From Aspidapion aeneum (lineage: Eukaryota > Arthropoda > Insecta > Coleoptera > Brentidae), in contig OY755045.1 of the NCBI GenBank assembly GCA_963576565.1, positions 1,673,477 to 1,737,476 on the forward strand: a stretch of DNA of 64,000 nucleotides. The letters are read 5' to 3'. The position numbers and the translations under genes are program-made. Shown piece by piece: positions 35,504 to 47,800 of the stretch. Position 1 is the first letter of the stretch. Each line of letters starts with the position of its first letter. The notes under the pieces are model-generated. The model worked only from the letters and a program-made list of their open reading frames with translations. It ran no database searches and was not told where the DNA came from.

Positions 35504-36333
35504 TGACTACATAACCAAAATTATAGTAAAGGTAAAATAGAGTGCCCTTATAATAATATAAAATATCGAGAAAATTACCTATTTTATTCCAAAGAAAATA
35601 CGTTTTCTGGATTTTATATAATATATTTTTTTCTATGTAAACTAGCGGATGTTGGCGTCCGTTAAATTTTCCTTGGGTTCGAAACAACCTAAACCCGAAT
35701 AACGAAAAGCAAAGCCTAGAAAGGGATGACGTAAATTCTGTATAAATATTGGCATTAGCTGCCTAGCTTGTTTAAAGTTGGAAAAATTGGCTTTGGCGTC
35801 AAAATCGCAGGTAGCTTTAGAATAATTGGGGTAAAAAATGGCTAAACCTTACCCTGCAAGATATCCATATATTCCAGAAAAGCTTATTTTTTGTTTATGA
35901 GATACGTTTGCATAGCCATTTCTAAATACCCTGTATGTATGACATATTTTTACAAGTATGTCGAATTCCAATTTTAATTTTGGACTTTGACACTTTGCTC
36001 TTCTTCTTCTTCTTGGTCATGAAAATCATTCTCGATTAGGTCTCTAAGAATCGAAACAAGTAATATTGTCAATATTTTTATATATTTCTTTGCTTATATC
36101 ATTTCAAAGATAATGACGATAACAGAAATATTGACAATATTATTGGTCATGTGAAGGTGGCCTTATATTATTACCAACTCCGTATAAACTTCCACTGCTG
36201 ACACTTTTTGAATTACTATTAGTCAAGTCAGTCAAACATTAAACTAAACGTCAAAAAATTTCAAAAAAAAAAAACATACCTGAACATCAAAACATTTTTT
36301 TTCCAAAATCAGAGAGTCGTTCTAATTCAAGTT
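35504..36333. other. Upstream region of the host gene; retrotransposon scrap
   Basis: 35993-36060 (CTTCTTCTTCTTGGTCATGA and GATTAGGTCTCTAAGAATC) matches 31520-31590, a scrap of non-LTR family 2 in minus orientation. A direct repeat of an AATATTGTCAATATTTTTAT-like word lies around 36065 and 36130. The host gene's promoter should lie at about 36150-36330, but I see no clear TATA box. Confidence 0.45.
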
Positions 36334-38586
36334 ATGTCTGTTGGATATCCACTACCAGAAGACATATGTCCTGATAACGAGTACGAAGCGTGGTATCACG
36401 CCATCAATTCATTAGTAAATTTTGTGACATCTATGACACAATTGGCTGTGTGCTACAGTAACCGATTGCAGCAAAGCAATGAATACATCTCGCAGGGATC
36501 TCTTGTAGAACATTCTGATCAAGAAAAACTTAAAAATGGTAATTAACTAATAATCAAGACTCTTTAAATAAATCTCTTTAATATTTAATATAAAAAGGTA
36601 TAATCCCATTGATAAGCTCAGAATTACTGTTGCAGACCCACATCGGCGCAGATCTAACTCTTTCTTCTCTAGGGAACAAAGGGATAGAGATGTGACGACA
36701 GTAATCTGAAACAGTAATACCGAGATTATTTTCAATATGTTTCTTAATTCATTTTAGAACCATTTGAAACGTCAGAACAAATAAAAATAATTTCCAAAAT
36801 TAACAAGCTTCTTGAAGACATGCCTCTTGCTGAATTTGCCATAGAATCACCTCATGGAGAACCTAGTCAGAAACCTCGAATATTCAGTTTAATAGATACC
36901 TCGGAATTTGGGGATGTCAAATTAAAAAATGGTGAAAAAAGGACTGTTGTCCCTTTGGTAAAAAATAAAACTGAAAATGAAGCTATTAGCAAGCCAGTTC
37001 CCATCACACCTGACCTAACAATAACATTTCAAAACAACTATGACTTAAATAAACATAGTTTTATAACCAATCAAATACCACAAACAGAATCGAATGGAAC
37101 ATATTTTTCACAGTACTCTACTGATTCAAATCAAACTATAGATTCACTAAACTTACAAGAGAATTACGAAGCCATAGAAATCAAGACTAAAAGTAATTTT
37201 ATTGATTCTTTAAACAAAAACGACCAACTAAAAGAGACATGTGAAAGTTCTATGAAAAGAATACCAGTTGAATTAGAATTAAATAATAATAAAGAGGACA
37301 CAAAAATGCTAAAAAATCTCTCAGAAGAAATAGAGCAGGTTTGTTTGGATCTCGATAACAGCGAGTCTCAAAATAGCTGTACTAGTAAGAAGAGTGAAGA
37401 TTCAATAGAGGAAAAACTTAAAAAATTGCAGGTATTGGAACAAGAAATCAATGAGTTAAGTCAAATTACTTCGAATAGTTCTAAAAACAATATTAATTAT
37501 AAAAGTAATAATTCTGATATTATGGAAACAAAACTATTAGTACCAGATTTCGCAATGAACCCAACACCTAAAAGAAATAACAACGTTGATGATTTTACTA
37601 AAAATAAAACAGGTGCTTCCTATAAGGACATTAAAAACCGAACACAAGAATTTAATAAAATTCAACAAAAGCCTTTGGATACTAATGTTGAATCGAATAG
37701 TACTAAAAAAATAACTTTTGAATCGCTAAATAAAAATAATTTAGAAAAGAAACAAACTACCAAAGATATACAGAAAATAGAAGATAAAGTGATCGTTAAA
37801 AATATTGACCCACATCTCAAGAAAAATGTACCAAAAACTACGTCTGAACTGGTTAAAACTAATAAAAAAGAACTAATAACTCAGAACTCGAAGAAGGCTC
37901 AAAGTAATTTAGTTCCTCAAGGATTAGTAAATCAAGATAATGTAAAAAAGAGAACCACCAAAGAGGGACAGAAAATAGCAGATAAATTAGCTGCTAAAAC
38001 CAGTAACTTATATTCCAAGAAAACTGTACCAAAAACCATGTCTGAACCCTCTAAAATTCAAAAAGTCTATCAAAACTCAAGGGAGAGTCAAAGTAAAAAA
38101 GTTTGCCAAATGCGGGCAAATGAGAAACGAGAGCTACAAAAGGGCAAGCTACTATCTGGTACCACTTTAAATACTCTTTATATAAAGGTAAATAGAGGTA
38201 ATACAGATGATTTAAATACTCGAATACCTATAAGAGCAGCAAATCAAAATGCGTGTCAGCGACTATCAGCGTCTGTAGGCCAAGTGGAGACAAGTAAAGC
38301 TGGTTGTAGCATTAATAAAAATATTTTAAGTGGACCTGAAACTCCTAATGTAGGTAAACCTTTAATTGATCAAAAAGTAAGTCACAGAGCACCAAAAAAA
38401 CTATCCTTGCTCACAGATACCACTATGAAGTTAACTAAAGAATTCACCGAAAGGAATTTATTAAAAACTGATCATAAGGATAAAAGCAAATCTACAAGAC
38501 GTATTGATATGATCAAGGTTGCTGCAGCTGAAAATATAAAAAAAGCGGAAAGTTTACTGGAAGCAAAATCAAGAATATTAAAGTAA
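36334..38586 (+). CDS. Uncharacterised two-exon host-type gene, 677-residue Lys/Asn/Ser-rich protein
   Basis: Exon 1 is 36334-36538 and exon 2 is 36758-38586. The intron (219 bp) starts GTAATT and ends TTCATTTTAG, and splicing keeps one frame (K-N-E-P-F-E across the junction). Met at 36334 is the first ATG of exon 1 and opens a compact, probably helical N-terminus (EAWYHAINSLVNFVTSMTQL). The rest is polar, rich in Lys, Asn, Ser and Thr and likely disordered, with one heptad-like stretch (EEKLKKLQVLEQEINELSQ, residues about 285-305). A 66-residue imperfect tandem repeat follows: TTKDIQKIEDK with KKNVPKTTSE, then TTKEGQKIADK with KKTVPKTMSE. The C-terminus is a basic helix (IDMIKVAAAENIKKAESLLE). 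No enzyme motif. A role as a cytoskeletal or chromosome-binding scaffold is possible from composition only. This is the only long frame here with normal coding character and a clean intron. Confidence 0.8.
36539..36757 (+). other. Intron of the host gene
   Basis: GT at 36539 and AG at 36757, phase 1, with a pyrimidine-rich tract before the acceptor. Joining 36538 to 36758 removes the in-frame stop at 36544. Confidence 0.8.
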
Positions 38587-38627
38587 TAAAAATCATATTG
38601 TGTCTGAAACTGTAATATTAATATTAA

Positions 38628-38633
38628 AATAAA
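38628..38633 (+). terminator. Poly(A) signal of the host gene
   Basis: AATAAA 42 bases after the stop codon, followed by an A run. Another AATAAA overlaps the region just after the stop (38585-38590). Confidence 0.6.
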
Positions 38634-39370
38634 AAAAAATTGGTCTATTATTTTGATTTTAAATTGTTGTCAAAGTTTATTGTCTACGTTTTATTTGCTT
38701 GTGTAGAGCAGGCAGGCAAAAGTAAATCAGTTTTTTGTATCCAGAAAATTGTTTGGAATAAAATTCGGTAAGCTTTTATAATTGATAACTGATAAAATAT
38801 TTAATTGCTTAACATGAACAGTGTTAAAACCGCTCTAGTTATCTCTTTTTAAAGAAACATATATTGCTCTGCTGGCTTTAGAAGAGCTCCAGACTTTAGA
38901 AATAAAATAGGGATGATAAAAAACTAATCTACAAGGTTTTGAGATTTAATTGCTCTATATTTAATGTCTCAGTATCAACCTGGGTAACATTTTGATTTAA
39001 AAAAATGATTGCTGCTCTACTAGCTTTAGTCGAGCAATAGAGACAGAAAATACGAGAAAGATACACATTAGTCGTAAACAACGGGATAAAATATTTAATT
39101 GTTAAACATTTACAGTGTTAAAACCGCTTTAGGTACTCCTCTAAAAAATACATACAAGGTGGGACAATTACATTTTAAGAATGGCCCCCGTACTAACAGG
39201 TTTTATATCTCCACGCCTCGGGCGGTTAGAGTTATTCACCTTGATGTGCGTTCTACTACCGCGCGTAATCTTCTCGCCTTCCCTCTACTAGTTTGGCTTA
39301 CGCAGTGGTTTGAAGCGGATCGTGCATAGCTCATTTGCCGGAATTATGACAAACCAAAAAATTGAGCAAC
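38634..39370. other. Partly duplicated AT-rich spacer
   Basis: GATAAAATATTTAATTG, then ACAGTGTTAAAACCGCT, occurs at about 38791-38836 and again at 39086-39130. TTGCTCTATATTTAA at 38950 recurs at 42920. So pieces of one sequence are repeated around the mariner remnant and probably represent element ends or a tandem duplication. Confidence 0.4.
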
Positions 39371-39715
39371 CTATTAATTTAAAGTAAAACTCAAAAAAAC
39401 GGCTACTGAATGCTTTCGAATGCTAAATGATGTCTACGGAGAGCAGTGTATGTCTCTTGCAATGATTTTTATGTGGCATAAAAGCTCTTTCGAGGGTCGT
39501 GAAGAAGTTAAAGATGATGAACGAGAAGGGCGCTAAAGCACATCCAAAACAGCGATACATATAGGGGTGTTTTTCTTATTGAATGGGCGCGTGAAGGTCA
39601 AACAGTTAACCAACATTTATATTTGGAAGTATTGATGTAGCTAAGGGAACGTCCAAGGAAAAAACGTCCAGATTTGTGGAAGAACATCGCGTGCCTAGGA
39701 AACTCATGGGAAATT
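39371..39715 (+). pseudogene. Mariner transposase, N-terminal part
   Basis: TECFRMLNDVYGEQCMSLAM and FMWHKSSFEGREEVKDDER (39405-39535) match the mariner helix-turn-helix region. After a stop, VFLIEWAREGQTVNQHLYLE and LRERPRKKRPDLWKN (39580-39690) match the segment that precedes the second catalytic Asp. The block between them (roughly residues 60-180 of a normal 345-residue protein) is deleted. The frame stops just after the Asn-Ser-Trp position, where foreign DNA begins. Confidence 0.8.
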
Positions 39716-40807
39716 GACAGGTCGTTCGTTTTAGTTTTCACTAAGGTGAAAAGATGGCGCCGTAGTCGCGTTTTTTAATTCTATTTTACTTATAATTATC
39801 AGTGGTTGGTAATTTGGGATTTTCCGTCCCCCTTTTTTATTCAGGTAGAAAGTGTTTACCTTTTCTGTTGCATCGCATTCTTTGGTCACTTTCATTCTAT
39901 TTTTTCGTTTGGCAAGTTGTTAAATCTGTGGCGTTGCGTTCAATTGCGTTTTAAGTTTTTTAGTGAAATTTGTGATTTTTTAACTTTTTAAACAATGGGA
40001 TTTTATTGTTGTGTTGCTGGGTGTAGTGTCGATAATTCAAGCGGATATGCGATGCGCACTTTTCCGAAAGATTCAAAGGTAAGTTGTCTTCTTATTTTCA
40101 TGTTTGAGGTTAGATTTTTTTATTTAATTAAATATCCTTTAACTTTTTGCTGTTTATACCAGCGTACAGTGTTTTCCCTGTATACAGTTTGTAATATACC
40201 TTTGTCTTCATTCAACCTCACAATTTAAGTACTTACATTTATTTTTTCAAGCGAATTTAAAGGTGGATTTATAGTTCTGTAAAGTAATGAGTAATGCCTA
40301 ATTTACTCGTCTTTTAAGCTTAAATTCAGTCTTCTATTTTATTTGTCTATGTATTTATTTTGATAAGGAGTAAAAAGAGACATACAAAATTAACAGTAAA
40401 TTTGTGAGATGGGTAAATATGGCATAACACATAAAAAAAGTAAGACACAAGTATATCCTAAAAACCCTAATTCTAAAACCCTGTACCCAAGTGACAAATT
40501 AACCATTTTAATTCTTACAGCCATCTTTGCAGAAGTATGAATCCAGCTTAAAAGAGATTTCTCAATTTTTACAGTTTTTAGTAATTTATTTACAGACATT
40601 TGTTTATTGTACCCCTAACTGAAAAAAAGACAATTACCAAAAAGTTCAAGCACCTGGAGGGGGACCTTGGGGACTGGGCCCCCAAGCCTAAGATTTTGTT
40701 TAGATATTTTCCACATATTTAGTGAATAAAAATATGATTATGAACCCCCCCCAAAACCTCGCCCCCTAAGACCTTCCTATTCATACTCGTACTTTTAAAG
40801 TCTTAAA

Positions 40808-42005
40808 CATTGGCGTAGCTAGGGGGGGGGGCAGGGGGGCCTGGCCCCCCTGAAGTCCCTCAGGCCCCCCTAAGATATTTTAGGCTTCCTCTACCGACTA
40901 CTAGTAAAAGAACATGACACTGAAAATACATACTTTTCTATTATTATTCGGGAAATATTCAAATAAAATAGGTGCATTAAAATTTAAAATCATTCAGATA
41001 ATGTTTACATTTCAGGAAAAAGCCCTTGTCTTGCGGAATTAGGCTTTTTCTCTTTAAATTATCGGTAACTTTTCTGCACTTATGCAATTTCCCGAAATTA
41101 TTTTTTAAATTTAAACATAATTATGCATATTGAATATTTCATACATATTGGCGACATCTTGTAAAATATTATAGAAGTGTAAGTTAAATTTCGTATTTAA
41201 TAAAGACAGCGACCTTTGCCCCTCTGTTTCCGAAATCGGGTTGTAGATGTCGTAAGGTTATAAAAGACCTTTTTAAACTGTTTTTCTAAATTAAATATAA
41301 TTATCTTTTTAGTTTTTTTGACGTTAGCGTTTAGTGTCTTATGAAAATTTTCCGATTTTGGTGACAATTTCATAACCATTTTCATATTAAGTTTTCCCAC
41401 GTCGTTAAATGGAATAATTTCGACGAGCAATACCGGGAAATTTTTAATATTAATACTTCTACTCTAAGAGCAGAAATGACCGTTTTAAAGAATTGTATTT
41501 TTCGGTTAAATCAAACTGTTGGTCATGATTCTGTCAAACAACATAAAGCAGAAAACACCTATCCAGACCTCTACCAACTTTTTAAAGTTGCGAGTATTCT
41601 TCCAATTTCAAGTGCAATTTGCGAGAGGTCTTTTTCTGCCATGAGGAGAGTTTTTAATTGGCTTAGAACAACTATGACTCAAGAGAGACACTTAGGTTTG
41701 TCATTGTTATTCATAGAAAAAGATGTTGAGGTCGACTTAGACAGTGTGGTAGACGCTTTCAGTCAGCGACGTAGAAAACTTTCTTTGTAGAATTGCTGAA
41801 TCACATACTTCCTGTGTATACATATAAATAAGTTGGTAAATGTATTATTAAATTTGTTATATTAAAATATTAGAACATTTAATGCGCGTATTTTTTTTTA
41901 TTTATTGCACACTTTGCACGACTCTTTAAAACCTATGTTTGCTTTTTGTTCAAGATAGACCCGGGCCACGGCCCCCCCTGAAAAGCAAGGCTAGCTACGC
42001 CAATG
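40808..42005 (+). mobile_element. hAT element in the THAP intron, 15-bp TIR and 8-bp TSD
   Basis: CATTGGCGTAGCTAG at the left and its perfect inverse at the right, flanked by GTCTTAAA on both sides (40800-40807, 42006-42013). G/C runs lie just inside each end. At 1198 bp it retains only the transposase C-terminus, so it is an internally deleted derivative. Confidence 0.9.
41410..41790 (+). pseudogene. hAT transposase C-terminal dimerisation domain
   Basis: Open from at least WNNFDEQYREIFNINTST to the stop at 41788. LYQLFKVASILPISSAICER and SFSAMRRVFNWLRTTMTQER match the conserved hAT dimerisation block, of the type found in ZMYM1-like/zinc-finger hAT proteins. The BED finger and the catalytic core are missing. 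Confidence 0.9.
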
Positions 42006-42659
42006 GTCTTAAATCATAATACCTAGCTCTTACAGCTAGTTTAAAAAAAAAGTATGACAGAGAGATCAGTAAATATGATTATGAGCCCCGAACCCCCTTA
42101 CAATACTTACAAAGTAGCCAGTTTTTGCTGTGTAAATTTACAAACAGTAATATATGTATATTTTTTTTTCTCTTTCAGTTATTCAAGCTCTGGATACAGA
42201 AAATAGGCCGAAGAGATCTTCTAGCCCTCGAAACAGCAAAAGTTTTTAAGAAAAATGAGACAAGTAAGAAAGTCATAATAAAGTTTTACTGCTTTCAAAT
42301 TTTTATAAAAGATTATGTATAGAATTAAAAAAAGTTTTCTCATGTAATAAATATAAAAATTAGTTACAGAAAATTACATTATTTTATTTTAAACTGTTTT
42401 TTTTTTAAATAAATTTATTGCACTCAAAATCATTTTTAATCAGTTTTTATCTTATAAAGACATTGTATGTCTTTATAAGGTATTAACGGATTAAAAATTG
42501 TATAAAAACTTTAAAAATAAAGGAAATTTCTTATAAAAGGCGATTCAAATTTCCCGCCTCGCCTTTTAGTTCGTCACTAAGCTCTGCAGTGGGCGCCACA
42601 GAGCTAACGACCTGTCAAACAGCCGGAGTTGCCTATCTAATAATAACTCACTGAACCGC

Positions 42660-42918
42660 GCCGCAAATCCTTTATCTATGGATGCACCGGCCCAGAATGC
42701 CCTATCCATTAAGCAGTTTTTTAGCTAATAAGAAGATCCCCGTCGTTAACCACTCACCATATTCACCAGACTTGGCCTCTTGCGACTTCTACCTGTTTCC
42801 GAAAGTGAAGAAATCGTTAAAAGGAACCCGTTTTATAATATTAGAAATTGTCAAGGTAAAAACGGCAAGACTTCTTAACTGCCTCCCTTCAGATGATTTC
42901 CAAAATTGCTTCTTCTAG
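42660..42918 (+). pseudogene. Mariner transposase, C-terminal part
   Basis: Begins MDAPAQNALSIKQFF (remnant of the conserved DNAPAH motif with the second catalytic Asp), then NKKIPVVNHSPYSPDLASCD with the third Asp, and FYLFPKVKKSLKGTRF. One frame change lies near 42725. It resumes almost exactly where 39371-39715 stopped, allowing for the 2.9-kb insertion. Confidence 0.85.
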
Positions 42919-43226
42919 TTGCTCTATATTTAACGTGTTAGTATATTTTGATTTAAAAAAAATATATTATCTTCCAAAAATTTAAACTGGTCTAAATATT
43001 CGATCAGACATTATTACATGAAATAAAAGGTTTGAGTGAGACTCAATGATTTTAATTTTAAATTTCACACAGAGAGCAGAAGGTTTAAAAAGAATTTTCT
43101 TTTCGAATTTTCCGCTCAGTAATACCGTAATAAATCGAATTGTAAAGCTATAGAATTTTAAATTTTCTATACGAACTTACGTTAAAACCGATTAACTCTA
43201 AGCAACACTTCAGAACCTGGTCGTAT
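42919..43226. other. AT-rich spacer, no gene
   Basis: TTGCTCTATATTTAACG at 42920 resembles 38950, so the mariner end or its flank may lie here. Confidence 0.4.
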
Positions 43227-43505
43227 TTGGGGGTAGAATCAATTATTATCTTTTTAATAGGTACTGAATTCTTGGTAACAAAAGGCTTAAGACAGGGATG
43301 TTGTATCTCTCCAACTCTTTTTAAAATATATATCGCAGTAGCTCTAAAAAACTGGAAACGTAAAGTGCACGGCATGGGAATACAACTTAACGACCGATTT
43401 ACCATATACACGCTACAGTTTGCTGACGACCAAGTAATTGTAGCTAATGATAAAGAAGACATGGAGTATATGATGAGAAAGTTAATGGAAGAATACCAAA
43501 AGTGA
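43227..43505 (+). pseudogene. Non-LTR family 2 RT fragment with FADD motif
   Basis: 92 residues. TKGLRQGCCISPTLFKIYIA is RT motif 4 (LRQGCxxSPxLF), and YTLQFADDQVIVANDKED contains the catalytic FADD box. Open throughout but truncated on both sides. Closely matches 62406-62540. Confidence 0.85.
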
Positions 43506-44689
43506 AGAGTCTTATTTTTCCTAATACCATTTGTCGAGCATAGGGGTATTCATCATGCTAGCGCCATCTCTGCCGTCCTTAAGCTAGAATGCCGTTAACT
43601 ACCTAAAAAAATTTTCTAGTTTTGATCAAAAAACCCGGAAAATAATAAACAAACAATGCTCCTTGATAACTAGAAGTTATTAGTTTCTTGAAAACCACAA
43701 AAGCTAGAGAAGATTTGCTTATAAAATTTTATGTAGAATAATGTTGTGATTAAGACGGCACCAAAACATAAAAATTGTCCAAATGTTGGTTAACGGCATT
43801 ATAGCTTATGCACGGCAGATCTACGCTCTTAACACGGGATCATCCGCTTAACGATTACTTCCGAACCGCGGCCTTGTATTGATCATCAACTTTGCCTACT
43901 TCGTCGATGTCCATACTCCGCCCAAGACAGACTTTACCCTTACTTCTGGTGAATCTGTATTCACAAACCGATAGTAGGTAGGGATGGGCGGAACAACGTT
44001 TTTTTAGGAACAGGTACAAACTGTTCCGGTTCCAGAAAATCGGAAGTTTGAGTACTTATACAGTACATTTAGTTTTTCTCACACTTTATTAAGTTTTATA
44101 TCCATTGTCCACTTATAGTGGTAAAAACCACTCTGTCCAGAAGAACGACAATCGAATCACGTATGTTTTAATTTAAAATGTAGGGCAGGGTGGGATGAGA
44201 TTGTACGCAGAGAGTCTCGTTATAAATTGAGGGGGCAGAAATTTAAATTGCATGGAAAAGGAGATAAAAAATTAAAAGTGCTCGGATTAGCATTAGTATC
44301 AGACTTATCATGGCCCCATAGAGCAACCTCAAAAATCCCACAGAATTTTAAACAGTCTATTAACCTCCTAAGTATATGTCTATTTTTTGACACATTTTCA
44401 TTATGTTCGGTAATGTTTTGTCTATAGGCACTATTCAATTGGCACCTAATATCAGTCTTGCCTAGTTATTTAATAAAGCAAAAAAAAGCATTTCGTTTTT
44501 CACAACCGCACAACCAGTTTTCAGCATCGTATAATTTTTTATTAGTTGCACTAAAATTTTGATTAATTTTAAGGATATTTAGGTCCGGTCTATGTGGCCC
44601 TAAAGATTTTATTTTTAATCGAAGTTCATATGTCAACGTATTTAAATTTGCACAGTTAATTATGTAATCGACGGTTTTTATTTTCATTT
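43506..44689. other. No recognised feature
   Basis: No coding motif, no paired TIRs noticed. Confidence 0.4.
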
Positions 44690-44835
44690 TGAAAACAAAC
44701 AAAAACAAACAATGGACACGCGACCGGCAAGGCATTTTTTTTAACTACTACGTCTTCACTAAGGAGTAGAACCGGCAGCACGTAGGAAGGGCAACGAACG
44801 TTTTCGCACGATGAATATGGCCAACGTCAACAAAA
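44690..44835 (-). repeat. Dispersed repeat, copy 1
   Basis: The reverse complement matches 63735-63890, with CATCGTGCG, AACGTTCGTTGCCCTT, TTAGTGAAGACGTA and TTGCCGGTCGCGTGTC in the same order. Unknown family. Confidence 0.65.
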
Positions 44836-47800
44836 ACAAACATTCCTCCTCTCCGTCTCTCAAATGTTTAGAAAGATAAACAAAATAAAAACATTGTGTT
44901 TTTTCTTCTTTTTTTTTGTAAATTAGAGGAAAAACATTTAAAATATATTTTTTTAAATCTAAAGTTAATGAATTTTAAACGCAGTTTTCATTGCAAAATA
45001 CATATAATTTAACTGCACTTTTTAAAATTAAAATTGAGTTCATTTTTGAATAAAAATTTCCTGATTTCTATCTCGATTGAAGTATCAAATCAGGATTTCC
45101 TTGTTCTCCACACCATCCCACTGGATAAGATTTGCATTACCAATTTTATTAACGAGTTTTACATTTTTCTTTAAAATACGTGTCCCATACCCTTTTAACC
45201 TACTCTAAAAAGTAAATGTCTTTACACACTAAACCCCTTTTCTTTTTCCTTTTTCTTTTTTCAATTTTTTGCCATTGTCCTCTCCGGTAAACCCTTTAGT
45301 ATCAGTTGGAAAATTTAGGTGAAAGAATCAGAGAATCGTAGCAAAAAATGGAAAAAAAAGTTTAAGAAAAATAAGAGAGTATATTATGTTTATACATACA
45401 CAAAACAAAGTACTTATATTTGAACATAAATGGTATTTTTGCCATTTATATGTTTTTAAATGTTTTTAATTAAATATTGTTTTCTACATCAAAAAGCATT
45501 AATTACAATCAAGACTAAATTAAGAATAAGTAAAATTTATGGCAACACCGGCGACTTGTTTTTAGGAATGATTTTCAGAATCGCTGTAATTTAATAAAAG
45601 TCGTATTCGGCTAATCTGTTTTTTGAGCCACACACACAACATCAAAAAAATTCATATTTTGTAACTGAAAACAAATTTTAAAAAATGTTTTCAATTTTTA
45701 AAAAACACCCTGTGGAAATGCAATAGTATAATTTGTAAAACAAAAATAGATTTTTTGAGAACCATCACATCATTTTACTAATTTGTACCTCGTCGTGTAG
45801 GGGAAAAGTAGTGGTTTTCTATAAATTAAAATAAAAACATAAACAATTTTAGATAATAAGAATAAACACGCCAATTTTAAGCATCAAGTATGATTCTGTC
45901 CGTTGTCTTAAATTTTAAGATGGCGATAAATTTTCATCATGATCTTTAAAAAATCGGTTTAGTAGTAATGAATTTAATAAAGAAATAAATGCAGAGAGGA
46001 TTGGTAATGGAATCGTATAATATGCAAAACAATGGTTGAAACAAAACCATTTTTTTTTAGAATCACTGAACCGATTTTGCTGACTCATACTTTATTGTGC
46101 GAGGCAGGAATGCAGCTTTTTTTCTGATTTAAAAAATATTTAAAACATGTTCGCAACACAAGAATAAACTAGCATTTTTGAAGGGTACATTTTAATTTCG
46201 TTCGCCATCTTGGATTTTGAGATGGCGGACAAAAAAATATATCTAGTCAAAACTCTGATTTTTTTATCTGGCAGGTGCAGCTGGTCCCATTGAAAAAGTT
46301 TGTATATTTTAAAAGTTATATTAAAAAAAAAATTGTCCGGTTTTTTTTGGCACACCTGGTATGTTTTCAATAACGTACATAATTTTTTTATGTACCTTAA
46401 TGTATTTTTTAATATGGTTTTTTTTCTATTTTTAGGAGAAAATAAATATATAAAATTTAAGTGGTCTAAAGGCAAAAAAAAACTGCCATTGCGAATTTTC
46501 CGCTAGACTTATAAACGATAAAAACGGACTCTCTTCTAGGAAAAATCCAAGAAAATACGAGCATAAAAATAACAAATAGAATAATAAAATAGAGATAGAT
46601 TTCGAGAATCGAGGCTTGGTTTAAGTAAAAGCAATGATTTCAAAAGAACTTTTTTATTCTACTATTCACAATGGAATATTTTTTTAAACCATAAAACTTT
46701 TACACAGGGATAAAAAGTGTATTTTTATAACTAGATGAAGGGTTTAAAACAAAACCCAGTCAGGTAAAGGATGGAAACAGTTTGGGATAGGCCAGGCAGC
46801 AAACAAGAAAATTTTCGGTAGGCCCCTCTTCTTAAAAACCGCAGCCAACGATAAAGACCGGCCATGGCGCGTTATAAGCAAGTCGGCGGTCACGTGATCT
46901 TAGGAGTCCCAGGATTCTTATTGTATTGCTTAATATATTATAGGTTTTTACACAATTTAAATAAATTAACAAAAAAATTTTGTTCTTTTATAGGCAAAAA
47001 TTGAAAAAAATATTTTGCTGATATATATGTGTTTATTATGGATAAAAGAACTGAATCTATAAAATAAAAATACGAAATTTGCACTCTAATATCTTCAGGT
47101 ACATATATTAGGTACCTAATATCGTTAGTAACTTTAAATCTATACAAGTCTTTCAAAATTGGACATATCAAACCTAAGCTTTTAGTTTTTTAATTTTTCT
47201 TTGACTGTCATCGTCTTTGAGTTCTTATTCAAAGATTTATTAGCAGACACTAAATCATTGTGCTTTTTAATAAAACTATTAAAAAAAACTTTACATGCCC
47301 TTAAACTAATTTTTTAAAGCTTTGACAATAGTTTTTCTCCACAAAAACACTCGCTAGAGTTATCTGAAGAAAAATTTTCAATATAAAACATTTGACAATA
47401 ATTGATTAAAAAGAAACAAGTGATTTTGTGAATAAGTGAGATGGTTTTCACATTCAATGAACTGAATGTAGTGGTCGTCAAAAATTTTTTGAAAAATTAC
47501 CCAGCACAAAGTTTAATATATATTTCATTAAAGTGTAAGTTAACTACCAACTCATGTTTTTTAAAAGCTGTATCTTACTTTTTCAATATTTCACATTACC
47601 AGAAAAATTACTATCTGTTAACAATATTTTACAAATCAGTTTTTTAATATTGCGAGGGTGCGGAAGACATATTACCTTAGAATTGTAAATTGACGTGTAT
47701 GCACTGGATGACTGGATAAACAAAGATGAAGAGACGTAATTGTTCAATAAGAAATGACAACTGAACACATTTTTCACTCTCACTATTGAAAATGTTACTA

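Larger units (their letters stand above)
39995..42322 (+). pseudogene. THAP zinc-finger start, two exons split by a 2.1-kb intron
   Basis: Exon 1 (39995-40078) gives MGFYCCVAGCSVDNSSGY and FPKDSK, then the donor GTAAGT. Exon 2 starts at 42179 after a pyrimidine tract and AG, giving LFKLWIQKIGRRDL. Joined in frame they reproduce the first half of a THAP domain: C-x4-C pair, FPKD and the LxxxWI helix. Where the Cys-x2-His of the finger should follow, exon 2 reads AKVFKKNETSKK, and the frame ends after 75 residues at 42322. The zinc site therefore looks lost, unless a further exon is used (GTAAGA donor at about 42262). A poly(A)-like AATAAA lies near 42345. The intron carries a hAT insertion. 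Confidence 0.65.
39716..42616 (+). mobile_element. THAP-containing segment inserted in mariner transposase
   Basis: Left edge GACAGGTCGTT (39716-39726), right edge its exact inverse AACGACCTGTC (42606-42616). Next to both edges, in direct orientation, is a second shared block: TTTTAGTTTTCACTAAG and GGCGCC at the left, TTTTAGTTCGTCACTAAG and GGCGCC at the right. Mariner sequence stops and resumes on either side at matching protein positions. THAP domains are the DNA-binding part of P-type transposases, so a P-like element remnant is one reading; a retained host fragment is another. No target duplication found. Confidence 0.55.

Noticed and set aside
47441..47647. Possible first exon (MVFTFNELNVVVV...) with donor GTAAGT at 47535
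   Set aside because: No motif, no partner exon found, and the surroundings are AT-rich; support too thin for a gene call.
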